A DNA stretch of 64,000 nucleotides from Bacillota bacterium (GCA_023436225.1 JAEZKA010000060.1:14222-78221); one strand, 5' to 3'; counted from the first letter of the stretch, positions 36,363-45,995 are shown. The notes: generated by a model from the sequence alone, not told the origin. A program made the numbers and translations.

Positions 36363-36675
36363 AATTTTTCATTCCTTTCCATTTAGGTAAATATTTTTCA
36401 ATGCTTCATTTATTATACCATAAAATTATACATTGAAAAGTATTTTTTATTTTTTCAATAAATTAATAATATTCTTCGACTATATCAAAGGTATATGTTG
36501 CGATTTTTTCAACCGAGGTTTAAAATAAAACAGAGTACACAATTCAAATCCGAATTCACACTTACATATATGTTTACCCTTAGAAATAGTTTATGCCAAG
36601 TCTTTTACATTTTGATGCTTCAAGCATAAACTACATCTTCTTACAACTCTATCGCGTATTTAGAAAGGATATTTC
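36363..36675. other. divergent promoter region of fba and thioesterase
   Basis: 313 AT-rich bases with no coding frame. It must hold the promoters of both flanking genes, but no hexamer pair stands out clearly. No other feature seen. Confidence 0.5.
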
Positions 36676-37146
36676 ATGGAACCAAAACATGTCTCAGATT
36701 CCATTACGGAACAAGTTCAAATATTAATGCCCTCCCATATTAATGGCTCTGACCGATTGTTCGGAGGACAATTAGTCGAATGGATCGATGTTGTTGCCGC
36801 TGTAGTTGCCAGACGGCACTGCGGTCGAAATGTAACCACCGCTGCAATCGATAATCTGCAATTTAAGGCAGGTGCTTATATTAATAATACCCTGGTGTTA
36901 ATCGGACATATCACCTATGTCGGTAATACCTCCATGGAAGTGAGGGTTGATACCTATGTTGAGGATCTACAGGGCATTCGTAAGGTAGTAAACCGCGCTT
37001 ACCTTGTTATGGTCGCATTGGACGAGGAGGGTCATCCCACCGAGGTACCTAAGCTCGTGCTGGAGACAGAATCCGAACGAGCGGAATGGGAGGCCGGTAA
37101 GAAGCGCCATGCACTGCGCCACAGGCGACGTAAGGAAGGCTTTTAA
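36676..37146 (+). CDS. acyl-CoA thioesterase (hotdog fold)
   Basis: 156 residues. The single hotdog domain shows INGSDRLFGGQLVEWIDVVA with the long helix and catalytic acid region, and a second strand set NTLVLIGHITYVGNTSMEVR. The tail is very basic (GKKRHALRHRRRKEG). It resembles YciA/BFIT-type enzymes that hydrolyse acyl-CoA to free acid and CoA. Monocistronic. Confidence 0.88.
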   Translation: MEPKHVSDSITEQVQILMPSHINGSDRLFGGQLVEWIDVVAAVVARRHCGRNVTTAAIDNLQFKAGAYINNTLVLIGHITYVGNTSMEVRVDTYVEDLQGIRKVVNRAYLVMVALDEEGHPTEVPKLVLETESERAEWEAGKKRHALRHRRRKEGF

Positions 37147-37202
37147 GTAAGAAAATGATGGCTAACGAGACTTCTTATCAAGAAAAAAGTGAATTTTATA
37201 TA

Positions 37203-37459
37203 TTGACAGTAAGAAGTAACTGTGATAGTCTTGTAAAAAATATGAAAGCAGGTAAATATCATGTTCATCAGAACAAATTATTATCTGAATAGGGACGACG
37301 ACCGGCAGCGCTTGTAGCTATGATTACCTCATAGGTACAAGCGCTTAAAGTCTTGTGCCTGTGTGGATAGAATAGATGACCTATATGGAAGCTAGAATAT
37401 AGTCTGTTTGTGAACCACATCGGTAAGAAAATGATTTTCATTGACCGAGGTGGTTTTTT
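37203..37459 (+). promoter_or_regulatory. promoter and structured leader with terminator upstream of AspRS
   Basis: TTGACA (37203-37208) and TAGTCT (37226-37231) with 17-base spacing would start a leader of some 350 bases. The leader holds a strong hairpin at about 37304-37349 (AGCGCTTGTA / TACAAGCGCT) and an intrinsic terminator at 37413-37459 (AACCACATCGGT / ACCGAGGTGGTT then T6). A conditional terminator before a tRNA-synthetase gene would fit attenuation, but I find no T-box TGGNACC bulge motif. Alternatively it is a separate small RNA. Confidence 0.55.
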
Positions 37460-37590
37460 GTTACCCATTTTTATCGAGGAAAGGTTGTGATACCATGCGA
37501 CATACAGATTATGTCCGAAAAGATTCCGATTCAGCAAACGAATTAGGAACATCATTCTTATAAAATAGATAATATTCGGAGGACTTAATT

Positions 37591-38916
37591 ATGAAGCAAA
37601 TTAACGGGACTATGATTCAAAAATATACTCAGCCGGAGGAACTAACAAGTCATATCGGTAACACCGTCATCCTCTCTGGGTCAATCTATAAAATCAGAAC
37701 AATGAGCGACTTCTCCTTCGTTATTCTACGAACAAGAAGCTCCCTTGTACAATGCATCTATTCCCCGGATCACTGTAGCTTTCCTATGGAGGATTTAATG
37801 GAAGAAGCCTGTGTATCGGTGACTGGGAAGGTGATTGAAGACCCTCGATCCAAGGTCGGCTATGAGCTACAGCTGAGAACCATTCAGGTGTTGTCCACAC
37901 CCAACGAGATTTTACCGGTCGTTATCAACAATAAACGGCTCGATGTCTCCTTAGAAACCTTATTAGATTACCGTCCTATCACACTTCGTAATGAGAAGGA
38001 ACGGGCCATCTTCAAAATTCAGGAGGGTATCTGCAGGGGTTTTCGTGATTTTCTGAATAGCCAAGGCTTTACTGAAATACATTCTCCCAAAATCGTATAT
38101 GCAGGAGCAGAAGGCGGAGCTAATATCTTCAAGCTTGATTACTTTGGAGGTAACGCTTACCTTGCCCAAAGTCCCCAATTCTACAAGCAAATGATGGTTG
38201 GTGTATACGAAAGGGTATTTGAGATCGCTCCTGTATTCCGTGCAGAAAAGCATGATACCTCTAGGCATCTTAATGAATATACAAGCGTTGATTTTGAGAT
38301 GGGCTATATTGGTTGTTTTGAAGAAATCATGGAAATGGAGACTCGTATGCTGCAGTTTACATTCAATTATTTATCCACCTATTATATCGATGAACTATCT
38401 CTACTAGAGGTAAACATCCCTAAGGTAAGCTCCATTCCAGCCCTTACCTTCCGGGAGGCAAAGCAGATGATATCGGATACCTATCATCGTGAAATTAAAG
38501 ACTGGGAGGATTTTGAACCCGAGGAGGAGAGGCTGTTATATGAATTGATGGAGAAACAAACTGGTTGCGAATTTGTCTTTGTTACTCATTATCCCACCAA
38601 AAAGCGTCCCTTCTATGCTATGGAGGATCCTACGAATCCGCTAGTCACCTTAAGCTTTGACTTATTATTTCGAGGGATGGAGATTACAACAGGCGGACAA
38701 CGAATTCACGATTACAAAGAGCAGCTTGAGAAGATGAAACGAAAGGGGATGCATCCAGAGGAATTCGAGAGCTACCTGATGCTTCATAAATATGGGATCC
38801 CACCTCATGGTGGTCTTGGTATTGGATTAGAACGCTTCACCAGCAGGCTCCTGGAGCAAAATAATGTACGACGCTCCTGCCTATTTCCAAGAGATATTAA
38901 CCGATTGATACCATAA
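37591..38916 (+). CDS. archaeal-type aspartyl-tRNA synthetase, probably non-discriminating (Asp-tRNA(Asn))
   Basis: 441 residues, the length of the archaeal-type enzyme; the bacterial AspRS is near 590. N-terminal OB-fold anticodon domain to about 105, then the class II core: motif 2 FRAEKHDTSRHLNEYTSVDF, and motif 3 GGLGIGLERFT. Clostridia often carry this form as aspartate-tRNA(Asn) ligase, charging tRNA(Asn) for later amidation by GatCAB. gatCAB is not in the window. asnB at 22 kb offers a separate route to free asparagine. AGGA ribosome site; strong terminator after the stop. Confidence 0.88.
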   Translation: MKQINGTMIQKYTQPEELTSHIGNTVILSGSIYKIRTMSDFSFVILRTRSSLVQCIYSPDHCSFPMEDLMEEACVSVTGKVIEDPRSKVGYELQLRTIQVLSTPNEILPVVINNKRLDVSLETLLDYRPITLRNEKERAIFKIQEGICRGFRDFLNSQGFTEIHSPKIVYAGAEGGANIFKLDYFGGNAYLAQSPQFYKQMMVGVYERVFEIAPVFRAEKHDTSRHLNEYTSVDFEMGYIGCFEEIMEMETRMLQFTFNYLSTYYIDELSLLEVNIPKVSSIPALTFREAKQMISDTYHREIKDWEDFEPEEERLLYELMEKQTGCEFVFVTHYPTKKRPFYAMEDPTNPLVTLSFDLLFRGMEITTGGQRIHDYKEQLEKMKRKGMHPEEFESYLMLHKYGIPPHGGLGIGLERFTSRLLEQNNVRRSCLFPRDINRLIP

Positions 38917-38922
38917 TGAAAT

Positions 38923-38966
38923 GCGAGTAATTTCCTTCGAATTATTGAAAGGAAATTACTCGCTTC
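38923..38966. terminator. terminator after AspRS gene
   Basis: GCGAGTAATTTCCTT (38923-38937) pairs with AAGGAAATTACTCGC (38949-38963), followed by TTCATT. It lies between convergent genes and can serve both. Confidence 0.8.
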
Positions 38967-38991
38967 ATTGTCTAATATAAGCTTTAAACTG

Positions 38992-39354
38992 TTAATTCAT
39001 CGAATCCAGCTGATCCTTCCTGCGCTCTTGCTTCGCCTTAGCATTCTGAAAATCCTTCTGATTCATGTGGTCTGCATTGTGATTAAGATATCCTTCGGTA
39101 AATACCAAGCGCTTCTCTGTATTTTCCTTCTGTTGATTACTAATACTATCTCCATAAGCCACCTTATCCTTAATGTGATCAATCTCAGACTGACGCTCTT
39201 TCTGAATCTCTTTTACATGCTGAATGTTTTCCGGCGAATGAGATATATCGGAATGTTCTTCTAGATGACGTTGCGTTCTAGTTTGCTTCTCTACCAGATT
39301 CTCAATATGCTCAATTCTTCTTTCATTCTCTTCACCACGTTTTAGATTACCCAT
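38992..39354 (-). CDS. hydrophilic hypothetical protein
   Basis: 120 residues, very rich in Glu, Lys, Gln, His and Asn, with no hydrophobic segment or signal peptide. Helical, coiled-coil-like text (RRIEHIENLVEKQTRTQRHL, HVKEIQKERQSEIDHIKDK) with loosely repeated EHI/HVKEIQK elements. AAGGAAGGATAAATATG is a good ribosome site. Composition recalls small acid-soluble or Tlp-like spore proteins, but I recognise no family. Confidence 0.72.
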   Translation of the reverse strand: MGNLKRGEENERRIEHIENLVEKQTRTQRHLEEHSDISHSPENIQHVKEIQKERQSEIDHIKDKVAYGDSISNQQKENTEKRLVFTEGYLNHNADHMNQKDFQNAKAKQERRKDQLDSMN

Positions 39355-39466
39355 ATTTATCCTTCCTTTCCATCACCTGTTCGAGAAAATATTCTCTTAC
39401 TTATTTTCTCCTGACCTCGGAAAGGCTATACTGATTTTCAACGGAATGAATTAACAAATATTGATT

Positions 39467-40285
39467 TTATTTTTTATTTCTCATGTAATAAAACATGTAT
39501 TGTTGGATAATCCCTGCATGTCCTTGATAAAGCTGCAGATCAAAATCATTATGATATACTTCCTCCAAAATTCTCTTGATCCACACATCAATCGGAAACA
39601 CCTCAATATGGTGAAGGCCATAAAGACAGATACAATTAGCTACCTTCTCTCCGATCCCATGAATTCGCCTTAATGCATCAAAAGCTTCCACGTAGCTGTA
39701 AGATTTGATTTTGTTGCTGTCAATTTGTCCGTTTACCACCGCTTGAGCAGCCTGAAGGATATATTCGTCCCGGTAACCCACCTTCAACTCACGCAGTTCT
39801 TCCTTAGTAGCTTTCGCTAATTGCCAGGGTGTTGGGAATGCATAAATACCGTCTTTCCTGCCACTAATCCCTTCGATCCTACTACCATATTTTTGGCACA
39901 GGGCTTCAACCGAGCTCTTGATTGCCGGAATGTTCTTATTCTGAGAAAGGATAAAGCTAATCATCATTTCAAAAAAATCTTGTCGAAGGATTCGTATTCC
40001 TTTCCCGTATTCTGCTGCCGAGCGAAGAAAGGGATCCTTACCATTCTTTAATGTATCTGTTAAATGACCATAATCATAATCCAAATCAAAATAATCCTTC
40101 CAAATCTCCTCATATTCAGTATCACTACAGTTTATCTCAACAACATCTTCCTCGACTTGGTGTAATTCAAGATATCTTCCGAAAGCAATCAGGCTATATC
40201 GCCCTTCTTCCAGACAATTCATTCGAAAGCATTGACCCGATTCGGCAATCTGTGCAATATTAAAGTTCTCATTATGTATTTTCAT
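39467..40285 (-). CDS. 8-oxoguanine DNA glycosylase-like HhH-GPD protein
   Basis: 272 residues. N-terminal OGG_N-like beta domain (QIAESGQCFRMNC, YSLIAFGRYLEL), then the helix-hairpin-helix GPD core. IHGIGEKVANCICLYGL has the hairpin and the Lys expected as nucleophile (the residue before VA), and VFPIDVWIKRIL has the catalytic Asp. This is the OGG1-type architecture found in clostridia. It excises oxidised guanine, with lyase activity. Monocistronic, facing the hydrophilic protein on the same strand 112 bases downstream. Confidence 0.88.
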   Translation of the reverse strand: MKIHNENFNIAQIAESGQCFRMNCLEEGRYSLIAFGRYLELHQVEEDVVEINCSDTEYEEIWKDYFDLDYDYGHLTDTLKNGKDPFLRSAAEYGKGIRILRQDFFEMMISFILSQNKNIPAIKSSVEALCQKYGSRIEGISGRKDGIYAFPTPWQLAKATKEELRELKVGYRDEYILQAAQAVVNGQIDSNKIKSYSYVEAFDALRRIHGIGEKVANCICLYGLHHIEVFPIDVWIKRILEEVYHNDFDLQLYQGHAGIIQQYMFYYMRNKK

Positions 40286-40699
40286 GCTATCCCTCTATGT
40301 AATCCATGCATCTGTTAATGTCTAATAACAATCATTATGATTGTATTTGTCTTATCATTTCTACTTAATTTCCTCTTCCATATACATTGGCTTAATTATA
40401 TCTACATGCTTCAATTATGTTATCATATGATCTAATCTAACCGCATCTGCCTCAATAAGAAATATCCGCAAAGCTCTGATAATGATTATATAATATAAAG
40501 ACTACTACAGCAAGGGAAAGCTACTGGAAGTCAAGCTTCTCCTACTCTTGTAATTTCACTCATCATACTATACAATAGCTTTAATTAAGCTTTTAGAAAG
40601 CAAAAAATCCTAGGTGAATTACGGCATAAATAGTACCTGCAGATAAGAAAATCCAATCATATCTCACATAAGGTTTGCAGGATATAAGAAAGGACGGTT
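40286..40699. other. intergenic region without visible gene
   Basis: 414 AT-rich bases between divergent genes. No coding frame with a ribosome site, repeat or clear hairpin was found; it presumably holds both promoters. Confidence 0.5.
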
Positions 40700-41206
40700 A
40701 TGAATATGAAAATGAAACCTGCAGATTTTACCCTGCGAATTGCGACAATTGAGGATACTGAACTAATACTTGATTTTATTAAAGAATTGGCTGAATATGA
40801 GCATATGTCGGACCTGGTCGTGGCTACTTTAGAGCTCCTCGAGGATACCATTTTTGTTCAGAAGAAGGCAGAGGTTATTATTGCTGAATACAAGAACAGA
40901 CCAGTAGGCTTTGCTCTGTTCTTCCATAATTATTCCACATTTCTTGGAAGATCCGGAATCTATCTTGAGGATTTGTATGTGAAGGAGGAAATGAGAGGTA
41001 TGGGATTCGGTACTCACATACTGTCATATCTTGCAGAATTAGCAATACAGCGAGGCTGTGGTAGACTGGAGTGGGCATGTCTTAATTGGAATGAACCCTC
41101 AATCCAATTCTATAAGCAGATGGGTGGAGTGCCCATGAATGAGTGGACCGTGTATCGACTTCAAGGAGAGGCCCTTCACAATATGGCAATACGAAGCCTT
41201 GAATGA
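40700..41206 (+). CDS. GNAT-family N-acetyltransferase
   Basis: 168 residues. Single GNAT domain: LRIATIEDTELILDFIKELA, the beta4 core YLEDLYVKEEMRGMGFGTHI with the acetyl-CoA loop (R-G-M-G-F-G), and RLEWACLNWNEPSIQFYKQMG. The pattern is that of diamine/spermidine-type and thialysine acetyltransferases (SSAT2-like), with the ending WTVYRL. Substrate not certain. Confidence 0.85.
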   Translation: MNMKMKPADFTLRIATIEDTELILDFIKELAEYEHMSDLVVATLELLEDTIFVQKKAEVIIAEYKNRPVGFALFFHNYSTFLGRSGIYLEDLYVKEEMRGMGFGTHILSYLAELAIQRGCGRLEWACLNWNEPSIQFYKQMGGVPMNEWTVYRLQGEALHNMAIRSLE

Positions 41207-41324
41207 TATTATTGTTGATGATATGAATATACGAAAACACATTGAGAAATCCATCAGAATCACTTATAATACATATTATTAGCAGTAATATGTGTACAAA
41301 AGAATCTGGGGGGTTTTCGACAAC

Positions 41325-42755
41325 ATGTTTAATAATTTATCATACGCGTACCGTTATATGATAGGGCAACTCAGACGAATTTATTTTATGGCTTTACCCG
41401 AATCAAAACAGGACCTTAAAAGCAGCCGTATCTATTATACGACTGCAGATAGCGCTGCCCAGACTGTTGCGCAGCTTGCAGGAGGAACATTTTTAGCTAC
41501 CCTGATGTCTCACAGCGGAATTTCAGATGCCAATATCGGTATCATAACCTCCCTAGTCAGTTTTGCTGCTCTGACCCAACTCTTCTTGATTAATTATTTT
41601 AAGAAAATGAAAAAGTATAAATTTTTAGTCACTGTCACCGCTCTACAGCGTATTCTTTTTGCTGGCCTTTATTTCATTCCCATGTTAATGATTAATGATA
41701 CTATAAAAGCTTTCTTAATTGTTATAATGTATTTCCTCGGACAAGTCTTCGTACAAATTGGGACTCCGGCTTCTCAGTACTGGATCGCCAGCCTGGTCCC
41801 AAGCCGTCTTAGAGGAAAATACTTCTCAATCAAGGACTCGGTGGCAGTATTTGTAGTTTCTAGCTTGATGCTAATATGCGGTATGATACTGGATTACTTT
41901 AAGAAGGGTGATATTTTCACTGGTTTTATTATCATTGGTATCATTATTTTTATACTAACCATTATCAATGTAGTCGGGCTTTCTTTAATGAAGGAGCCGA
42001 AGCTTTCCTATGTTGATATTAATGGTAAGGAGATGCATGGACGTCTGGCAAAACGAGCAAAAGAGAAGGAGGTTGTCGAAAAGGGTCAAAGTATCCTCTC
42101 TGAAATTAAGGAAGCGGTCGGTGACCGTAAATTCCGTAAAGCCTTCTCCATACAATGTCTTTATACCCTGGCTTTTTATATCTGTGCGCCTTTTAATGCC
42201 AGTTATATGATCAATGATTTAAAATTACCCTACACCTTTATCATGCTGGTCGGCTTTGTGTTCAACCTGTACCGTATCTATATCATGCCAAGACTTGGTA
42301 GGTTGGCAGATAAACACGGGATGGGTAAGGTTCTTCGTTTTACCTTGTTCGCACTGGGAATGAACTTCTTATCCATTGCCTTTATGATGCCCTTCAATGC
42401 ATATCCGATGCTGATCATATCTTCCTTCTTCAGCTCTACCGCATGGGCCTTCGTGGGTATCGGTTTGTTTGGTATTCAACTTGATTTTTATCGGAGTGAG
42501 AAGCGTATGATTTGGCTTACCTTGACCTCCTCCGTCTCCGGTTTGTTCGGCTTTCTTGTTTCCATAGTCGGTGGTTCCATCTTAGATAAGCTACAGCAGC
42601 TGGATCTCAATTTGTTTGGGCAAAAAATATATGCCCAACAGATCTTAAATCTGATTGGCTTTATGCTTCTTGTGCTTGCAGTTATTTTTATCCGCTATTG
42701 CATAGAGACAGAGAAAATTGATACCAATCGTCAAGATGGCAGAGTTAATATATAG
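41325..42755 (+). CDS. MFS transporter
   Basis: 476 residues from ATG 41325, where a GGGGGG run sits 11 bases upstream; a GTG at 41292 lacks any site. About 12 helices. The loop QYWIASLVPSRLRGKYFSIKD after helix 4 is a recognisable feature of a Firmicute MFS subgroup, and the central cytoplasmic loop (KRAKEKEVVEKGQSILSEIK) is long and charged. Substrate unknown. It stands alone with a strong terminator. Confidence 0.85.
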   Translation: MFNNLSYAYRYMIGQLRRIYFMALPESKQDLKSSRIYYTTADSAAQTVAQLAGGTFLATLMSHSGISDANIGIITSLVSFAALTQLFLINYFKKMKKYKFLVTVTALQRILFAGLYFIPMLMINDTIKAFLIVIMYFLGQVFVQIGTPASQYWIASLVPSRLRGKYFSIKDSVAVFVVSSLMLICGMILDYFKKGDIFTGFIIIGIIIFILTIINVVGLSLMKEPKLSYVDINGKEMHGRLAKRAKEKEVVEKGQSILSEIKEAVGDRKFRKAFSIQCLYTLAFYICAPFNASYMINDLKLPYTFIMLVGFVFNLYRIYIMPRLGRLADKHGMGKVLRFTLFALGMNFLSIAFMMPFNAYPMLIISSFFSSTAWAFVGIGLFGIQLDFYRSEKRMIWLTLTSSVSGLFGFLVSIVGGSILDKLQQLDLNLFGQKIYAQQILNLIGFMLLVLAVIFIRYCIETEKIDTNRQDGRVNI

Positions 42756-42813
42756 GAGCTTGATGAGTACAGTAATAATACTACTAACATTCTATTACAT
42801 AGCACTATTTTCA

Positions 42814-42864
42814 GCCCCTTCCGATTTACACTTCTCATCTGCGTAAATCGGAAGGGGCTTTATA
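42814..42864 (+). terminator. terminator after MFS gene
   Basis: GCCCCTTCCGATTTAC (42814-42829) pairs with GTAAATCGGAAGGGGC (42843-42858), followed by TTTAT. Confidence 0.85.
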
Positions 42865-42891
42865 TTAAATTATTTCTATTACAATTTTCGA

Positions 42892-42921
42892 TTGACAACA
42901 GGTTGTATTATGGCTTATAAT
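42892..42921 (+). promoter_or_regulatory. strong promoter of the ECF S-component gene
   Basis: Perfect TTGACA (42892-42897) and perfect TATAAT (42916-42921) with 18-base spacing. The resulting leader of about 140 bases contains an imperfect hairpin at about 42924-42962 (AGCTGACAAGACA against TGTCTAGTGTTGACAGCT). No known riboswitch consensus was recognised. Confidence 0.8.
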
Positions 42922-43067
42922 TACAGCTGACAAGACAGCTATCATGTCTAGTGTTGACAGCTCTATATATCGCCCCTTGGTGACTATATATCATCCTGTT
43001 ACATTGATCTCATCATAACAAAAAAGGAAGAATAATAACTGCTGTAGGTTAGCAGGAGGAGGCTAAT

Positions 43068-43634
43068 ATGATAAATAACACTTCAAACAAAGTAAAAATC
43101 ATGACTGTAGCAGCACTGCTTAGTGCTTTGGGTATCGCAATCCCGATGTTTGCTCCTAAGATAATCATCGAACCGGCATCCTTCACTCTAGCAAGTCATG
43201 TGGCTGTATTTATAGCAATGTTCATCTCACCTGTAGTGGCAATTGCTGTTGCACTAATCTCCAGTTTGGGCTTCTTCATAGCGGGCTTTCCTCTGGTAGT
43301 AGTGCTTCGTGCTTTGACCCATTTGATCTTCGCCTCTTTAGGTGCTCTCATTTTGAAGAAGAATAATAACCTTCTATTATCCCCTAAGACCAGTATCCCA
43401 TTTGCATTGTTCATTTCCTTAATACATGCCATTGCTGAGGTCTTAATTGTCAGTCTGTATTATTTTGGTACCGGTGCAGCTATGAGTCCCTATTACATCT
43501 TCGTTCTGGTTGGCGTCGGAACCTTAGTGCATAGCTTGGTGGACTTCTCTATCGCCGGCTTTGTCTGGGTACCACTACAGCATGTGCTGATCATTCCTGC
43601 TAATGCTAAGGTACGAAGATCCAACACTAATTAA
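43068..43634 (+). CDS. ECF transporter S component (substrate-binding subunit)
   Basis: 188 residues, about six membrane helices. KVKIMTVAALLSALGIAIPM and the long Ala/Ile-rich helices match the S-component style of energy-coupling factor vitamin transporters; the loop FAPKIIIEPASFTLASHVAV would help form the ligand pocket. No EcfA or EcfT is nearby, so it would share a general module coded elsewhere. Vitamin not deducible. AGGAGGAGG ribosome site. Confidence 0.7.
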   Translation: MINNTSNKVKIMTVAALLSALGIAIPMFAPKIIIEPASFTLASHVAVFIAMFISPVVAIAVALISSLGFFIAGFPLVVVLRALTHLIFASLGALILKKNNNLLLSPKTSIPFALFISLIHAIAEVLIVSLYYFGTGAAMSPYYIFVLVGVGTLVHSLVDFSIAGFVWVPLQHVLIIPANAKVRRSNTN

Positions 43635-43672
43635 GATTTATAAGAACTAATTCATACGTTCATTATAGAAAG

Positions 43673-43714
43673 GCTGCAGGAACTCCGGTCATATCGCAAC
43701 GGATTTTCTGCAGC
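43673..43714. terminator. hairpin between convergent ECF-S and HD-GYP genes
   Basis: GCTGCAG (43673-43679) pairs with CTGCAGC (43708-43714) with an inner CCGG/CCG match. On the minus strand CTTTCT follows. Confidence 0.55.
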
Positions 43715-44806
43715 TTATTCAAATGTATTTGTTTTGTTATTCCAGCTCATCTCCAGCTCAGATTCAACAATTGTGATTGATAAGGATTGCATAAGATCAA
43801 TCTCATACGGCGTTATATCTTGTCCCCATTTATCTGTAACAACTCTTACAATTGGTCGAAGAGGAAAATTCTTATTCTGTTCTTTCACAATACCGATGGT
43901 TTCATCCGATAGCCTAACCATAGATCCATTCGGATAGATCGCGATCTGTTTAATCAGAACCGAAACCAGCTTTAAATCAAATTGTGTCTCAGCGTGTTCT
44001 ACCAGATAATTTACAGCTTGGTTAGAACTCCATTTACTGCGATAACAGCGGTCTGATACCAATGCATCATAAACATCGGCTATGGCTACAATTCTAGTAA
44101 ATTCATGTAGATCAGCAGCAGGGGTCCCTGTCGGATAACCCTTGCCATCCATTCTTTCATGATGATATAATGCTATAATTCTGGAAAGCTCTGTCAGATT
44201 GACACACTTTTTCAAAGCTTCATAACCAAGTACTGTATGCTTCTTTACATGATCAAACTCTTCCTTATCAAGCTTTCCGGCTTTATTTACAATCTTACTA
44301 TCCAGAAGTATTTTGCCTATATCATGAAGCAGTGCACCAGCCCCAAGCTTCTCTAGCATTGGTCTGGAATAACCCAATTTGTTTGCAATAATTAACGAAT
44401 AAACTGTAGTACTGACTGAATGAGTAAGGATATATTCATCTGCTGCTCCAATGTCATTGAGGCTGATCTGGATGTCCGGATTGTCCAGTATTTCATCAAT
44501 AATACTATAGATCGCTCCTGACATCTCCTGAATATCAATTACTGTTTTAGCTTTAAAGTCCTCCATTGTCTGCCGGAGTACCTGCTTACACATCTGTCTG
44601 GTCTCTTCCGAGATCACATCCGGTATCTCAATATCATTACTATTAGAGTCCTCAATATATACATACTCTATGCCCAATCTTGCAAGACTATTGGAATATC
44701 GCTCCAGGTCACTTGTTCCTTCCTTAAGCACCAAACAGTCTCTGTAATAAATAGGCTTCGCTAATGTCATCTCCTGCTTTAACATCGATAAAGAAACTAA
44801 ACGCAT
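43715..44806 (-). CDS. HD-GYP domain cyclic-di-GMP phosphodiesterase
   Basis: 363 residues. N-terminal segment of about 100 residues of the type often before HD-GYP, then the domain at about 130-300: HSVSTTVYSLIIANKLGY, LLHDIGKILL (HD), VKKHTVLGYEAL, LYHHERMDGKGYPTG (GYP) and ADVYDALVSDRCYR. All metal ligands appear present. The C-terminal tail has a beta-rich extension (GSMVRLSDETIGIV). Soluble and without a receiver or sensor domain. It should hydrolyse c-di-GMP and thus oppose the GGDEF proteins at 26.6 and 51 kb. Confidence 0.92.
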   Translation of the reverse strand: MRLVSLSMLKQEMTLAKPIYYRDCLVLKEGTSDLERYSNSLARLGIEYVYIEDSNSNDIEIPDVISEETRQMCKQVLRQTMEDFKAKTVIDIQEMSGAIYSIIDEILDNPDIQISLNDIGAADEYILTHSVSTTVYSLIIANKLGYSRPMLEKLGAGALLHDIGKILLDSKIVNKAGKLDKEEFDHVKKHTVLGYEALKKCVNLTELSRIIALYHHERMDGKGYPTGTPAADLHEFTRIVAIADVYDALVSDRCYRSKWSSNQAVNYLVEHAETQFDLKLVSVLIKQIAIYPNGSMVRLSDETIGIVKEQNKNFPLRPIVRVVTDKWGQDITPYEIDLMQSLSITIVESELEMSWNNKTNTFE

Positions 44807-45006
44807 TTATTGTCTCCTTTGTAGACACATAGAAAGGTGACCATATAACGGACCACCTCATTCTAAATCTATTAATAAATTAGAATTATCTAAATTCATA
44901 TAAAATTTCATAATCACTATATAACAGCCTATTTTTACCTTATCATACTTTATCAGAAATAATGTGTCAAGGAGTAGTATCACAATTCTTAAAATCCAAT
45001 CATTGA

Positions 45007-45975
45007 TTATAGCGCATTATCCTTTATATACTTAATCAAATCATCTGCCTGAGTAAATGCCAATGCCACAACAGTATCAGCCGCACCATAATAAATCGCA
45101 ATTCTTCCGGTTGCGGCGTCATGCAAGGTTGCACAGGGAAAGGTGACATTTGGTACATCTCCGACACATTCATACAGTTCCGTCGGATGAAAGATAAATG
45201 GTTTACATCTGTATTTTACATTCCATGGCCCATCAATATCCAAGATTGCAGCGCCCATGGAGTATATCATACCGTTACAGGTTGTTCCGACACCATGAAA
45301 AATCAATAACCAGCCTTCCTCTGTCTCAATCGGGATCGGACCGGCACCAACCTTGGTCCATGCCCATCCCTGCGCCTGCATTACAAAGCGATGGTAACCC
45401 CAATGCTCCATGTCCGGGCTCTGGCTTAAGTACATATCTCCGAAAGGAGTGTGTCCGTTGTCACTGGGTCTAGAGAACATCATATATTTTCCGTTGATTT
45501 TTCTCGGAAATAGCACTCCGTTACGATTAAAGGGTAAAAAGGCATTCTCAAGCTGATAAAACCTTTTAAAATCAAAAGAATAAGCAACTCCTATGGTAGG
45601 TCCATGATAATTATTACACCATGTCACATAATAGCGATCTTCAATCCAACATACTCTGGGATCATAGCCGCAGGCAACCCCTACCGGCTCTTCCTTCTGA
45701 TTGTATAGCGGTAACGGATCATGCTCAATGTCCCAATCAATACCGTTTTTGCTCTTTCCCAGGAAGAGATGTTGCTGCATCGCTTTATCGTCACTTCTGA
45801 ATACGCCGATAAAAGCACCGTCCTTTGCAACAACCGCACTATTGAATATACTGTTTGCACTGGGTATCTGATTTCTTTTAATAATCGGATTATTGCTATA
45901 TCTCCAAACAATATCACTGCAGTCCTCGGGACGATTTTGCCATGGTATGTTCGGTAAATTCTCACCTATGATCAT
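45007..45975 (-). CDS. GH130 beta-mannoside phosphorylase, second mannooligosaccharide type
   Basis: 322 residues from ATG 45975 after AAGGAGG; the frame extends further upstream without a site. Same architecture as the enzyme at 6.7 kb: ENLPNIPWQNRP, WRYSNNPIIKRNQ, IFNSAVVAKDGAF, ACGYDPRVCWIEDRYY (conserved Asp), PFNRNGVLFPRKING, SRPSDNGHTPFGD and IAIYYGAADTVVALA. GH130_2-like; likely phosphorolyses mannooligosaccharide ends. It stands alone, far from the mannoside locus, but its upstream region carries GTGCAT repeats comparable to those before the 6.7 kb gene. Confidence 0.88.
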   Translation of the reverse strand: MIIGENLPNIPWQNRPEDCSDIVWRYSNNPIIKRNQIPSANSIFNSAVVAKDGAFIGVFRSDDKAMQQHLFLGKSKNGIDWDIEHDPLPLYNQKEEPVGVACGYDPRVCWIEDRYYVTWCNNYHGPTIGVAYSFDFKRFYQLENAFLPFNRNGVLFPRKINGKYMMFSRPSDNGHTPFGDMYLSQSPDMEHWGYHRFVMQAQGWAWTKVGAGPIPIETEEGWLLIFHGVGTTCNGMIYSMGAAILDIDGPWNVKYRCKPFIFHPTELYECVGDVPNVTFPCATLHDAATGRIAIYYGAADTVVALAFTQADDLIKYIKDNAL

Positions 45976-45995
45976 AATTGGCCTCCTTAATATTT

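Noticed and set aside
37147..37590. T-box riboswitch before the AspRS gene
   Set aside because: Expected by gene type, but the conserved TGGNACC antiterminator bulge could not be found, so only a structured leader is reported.
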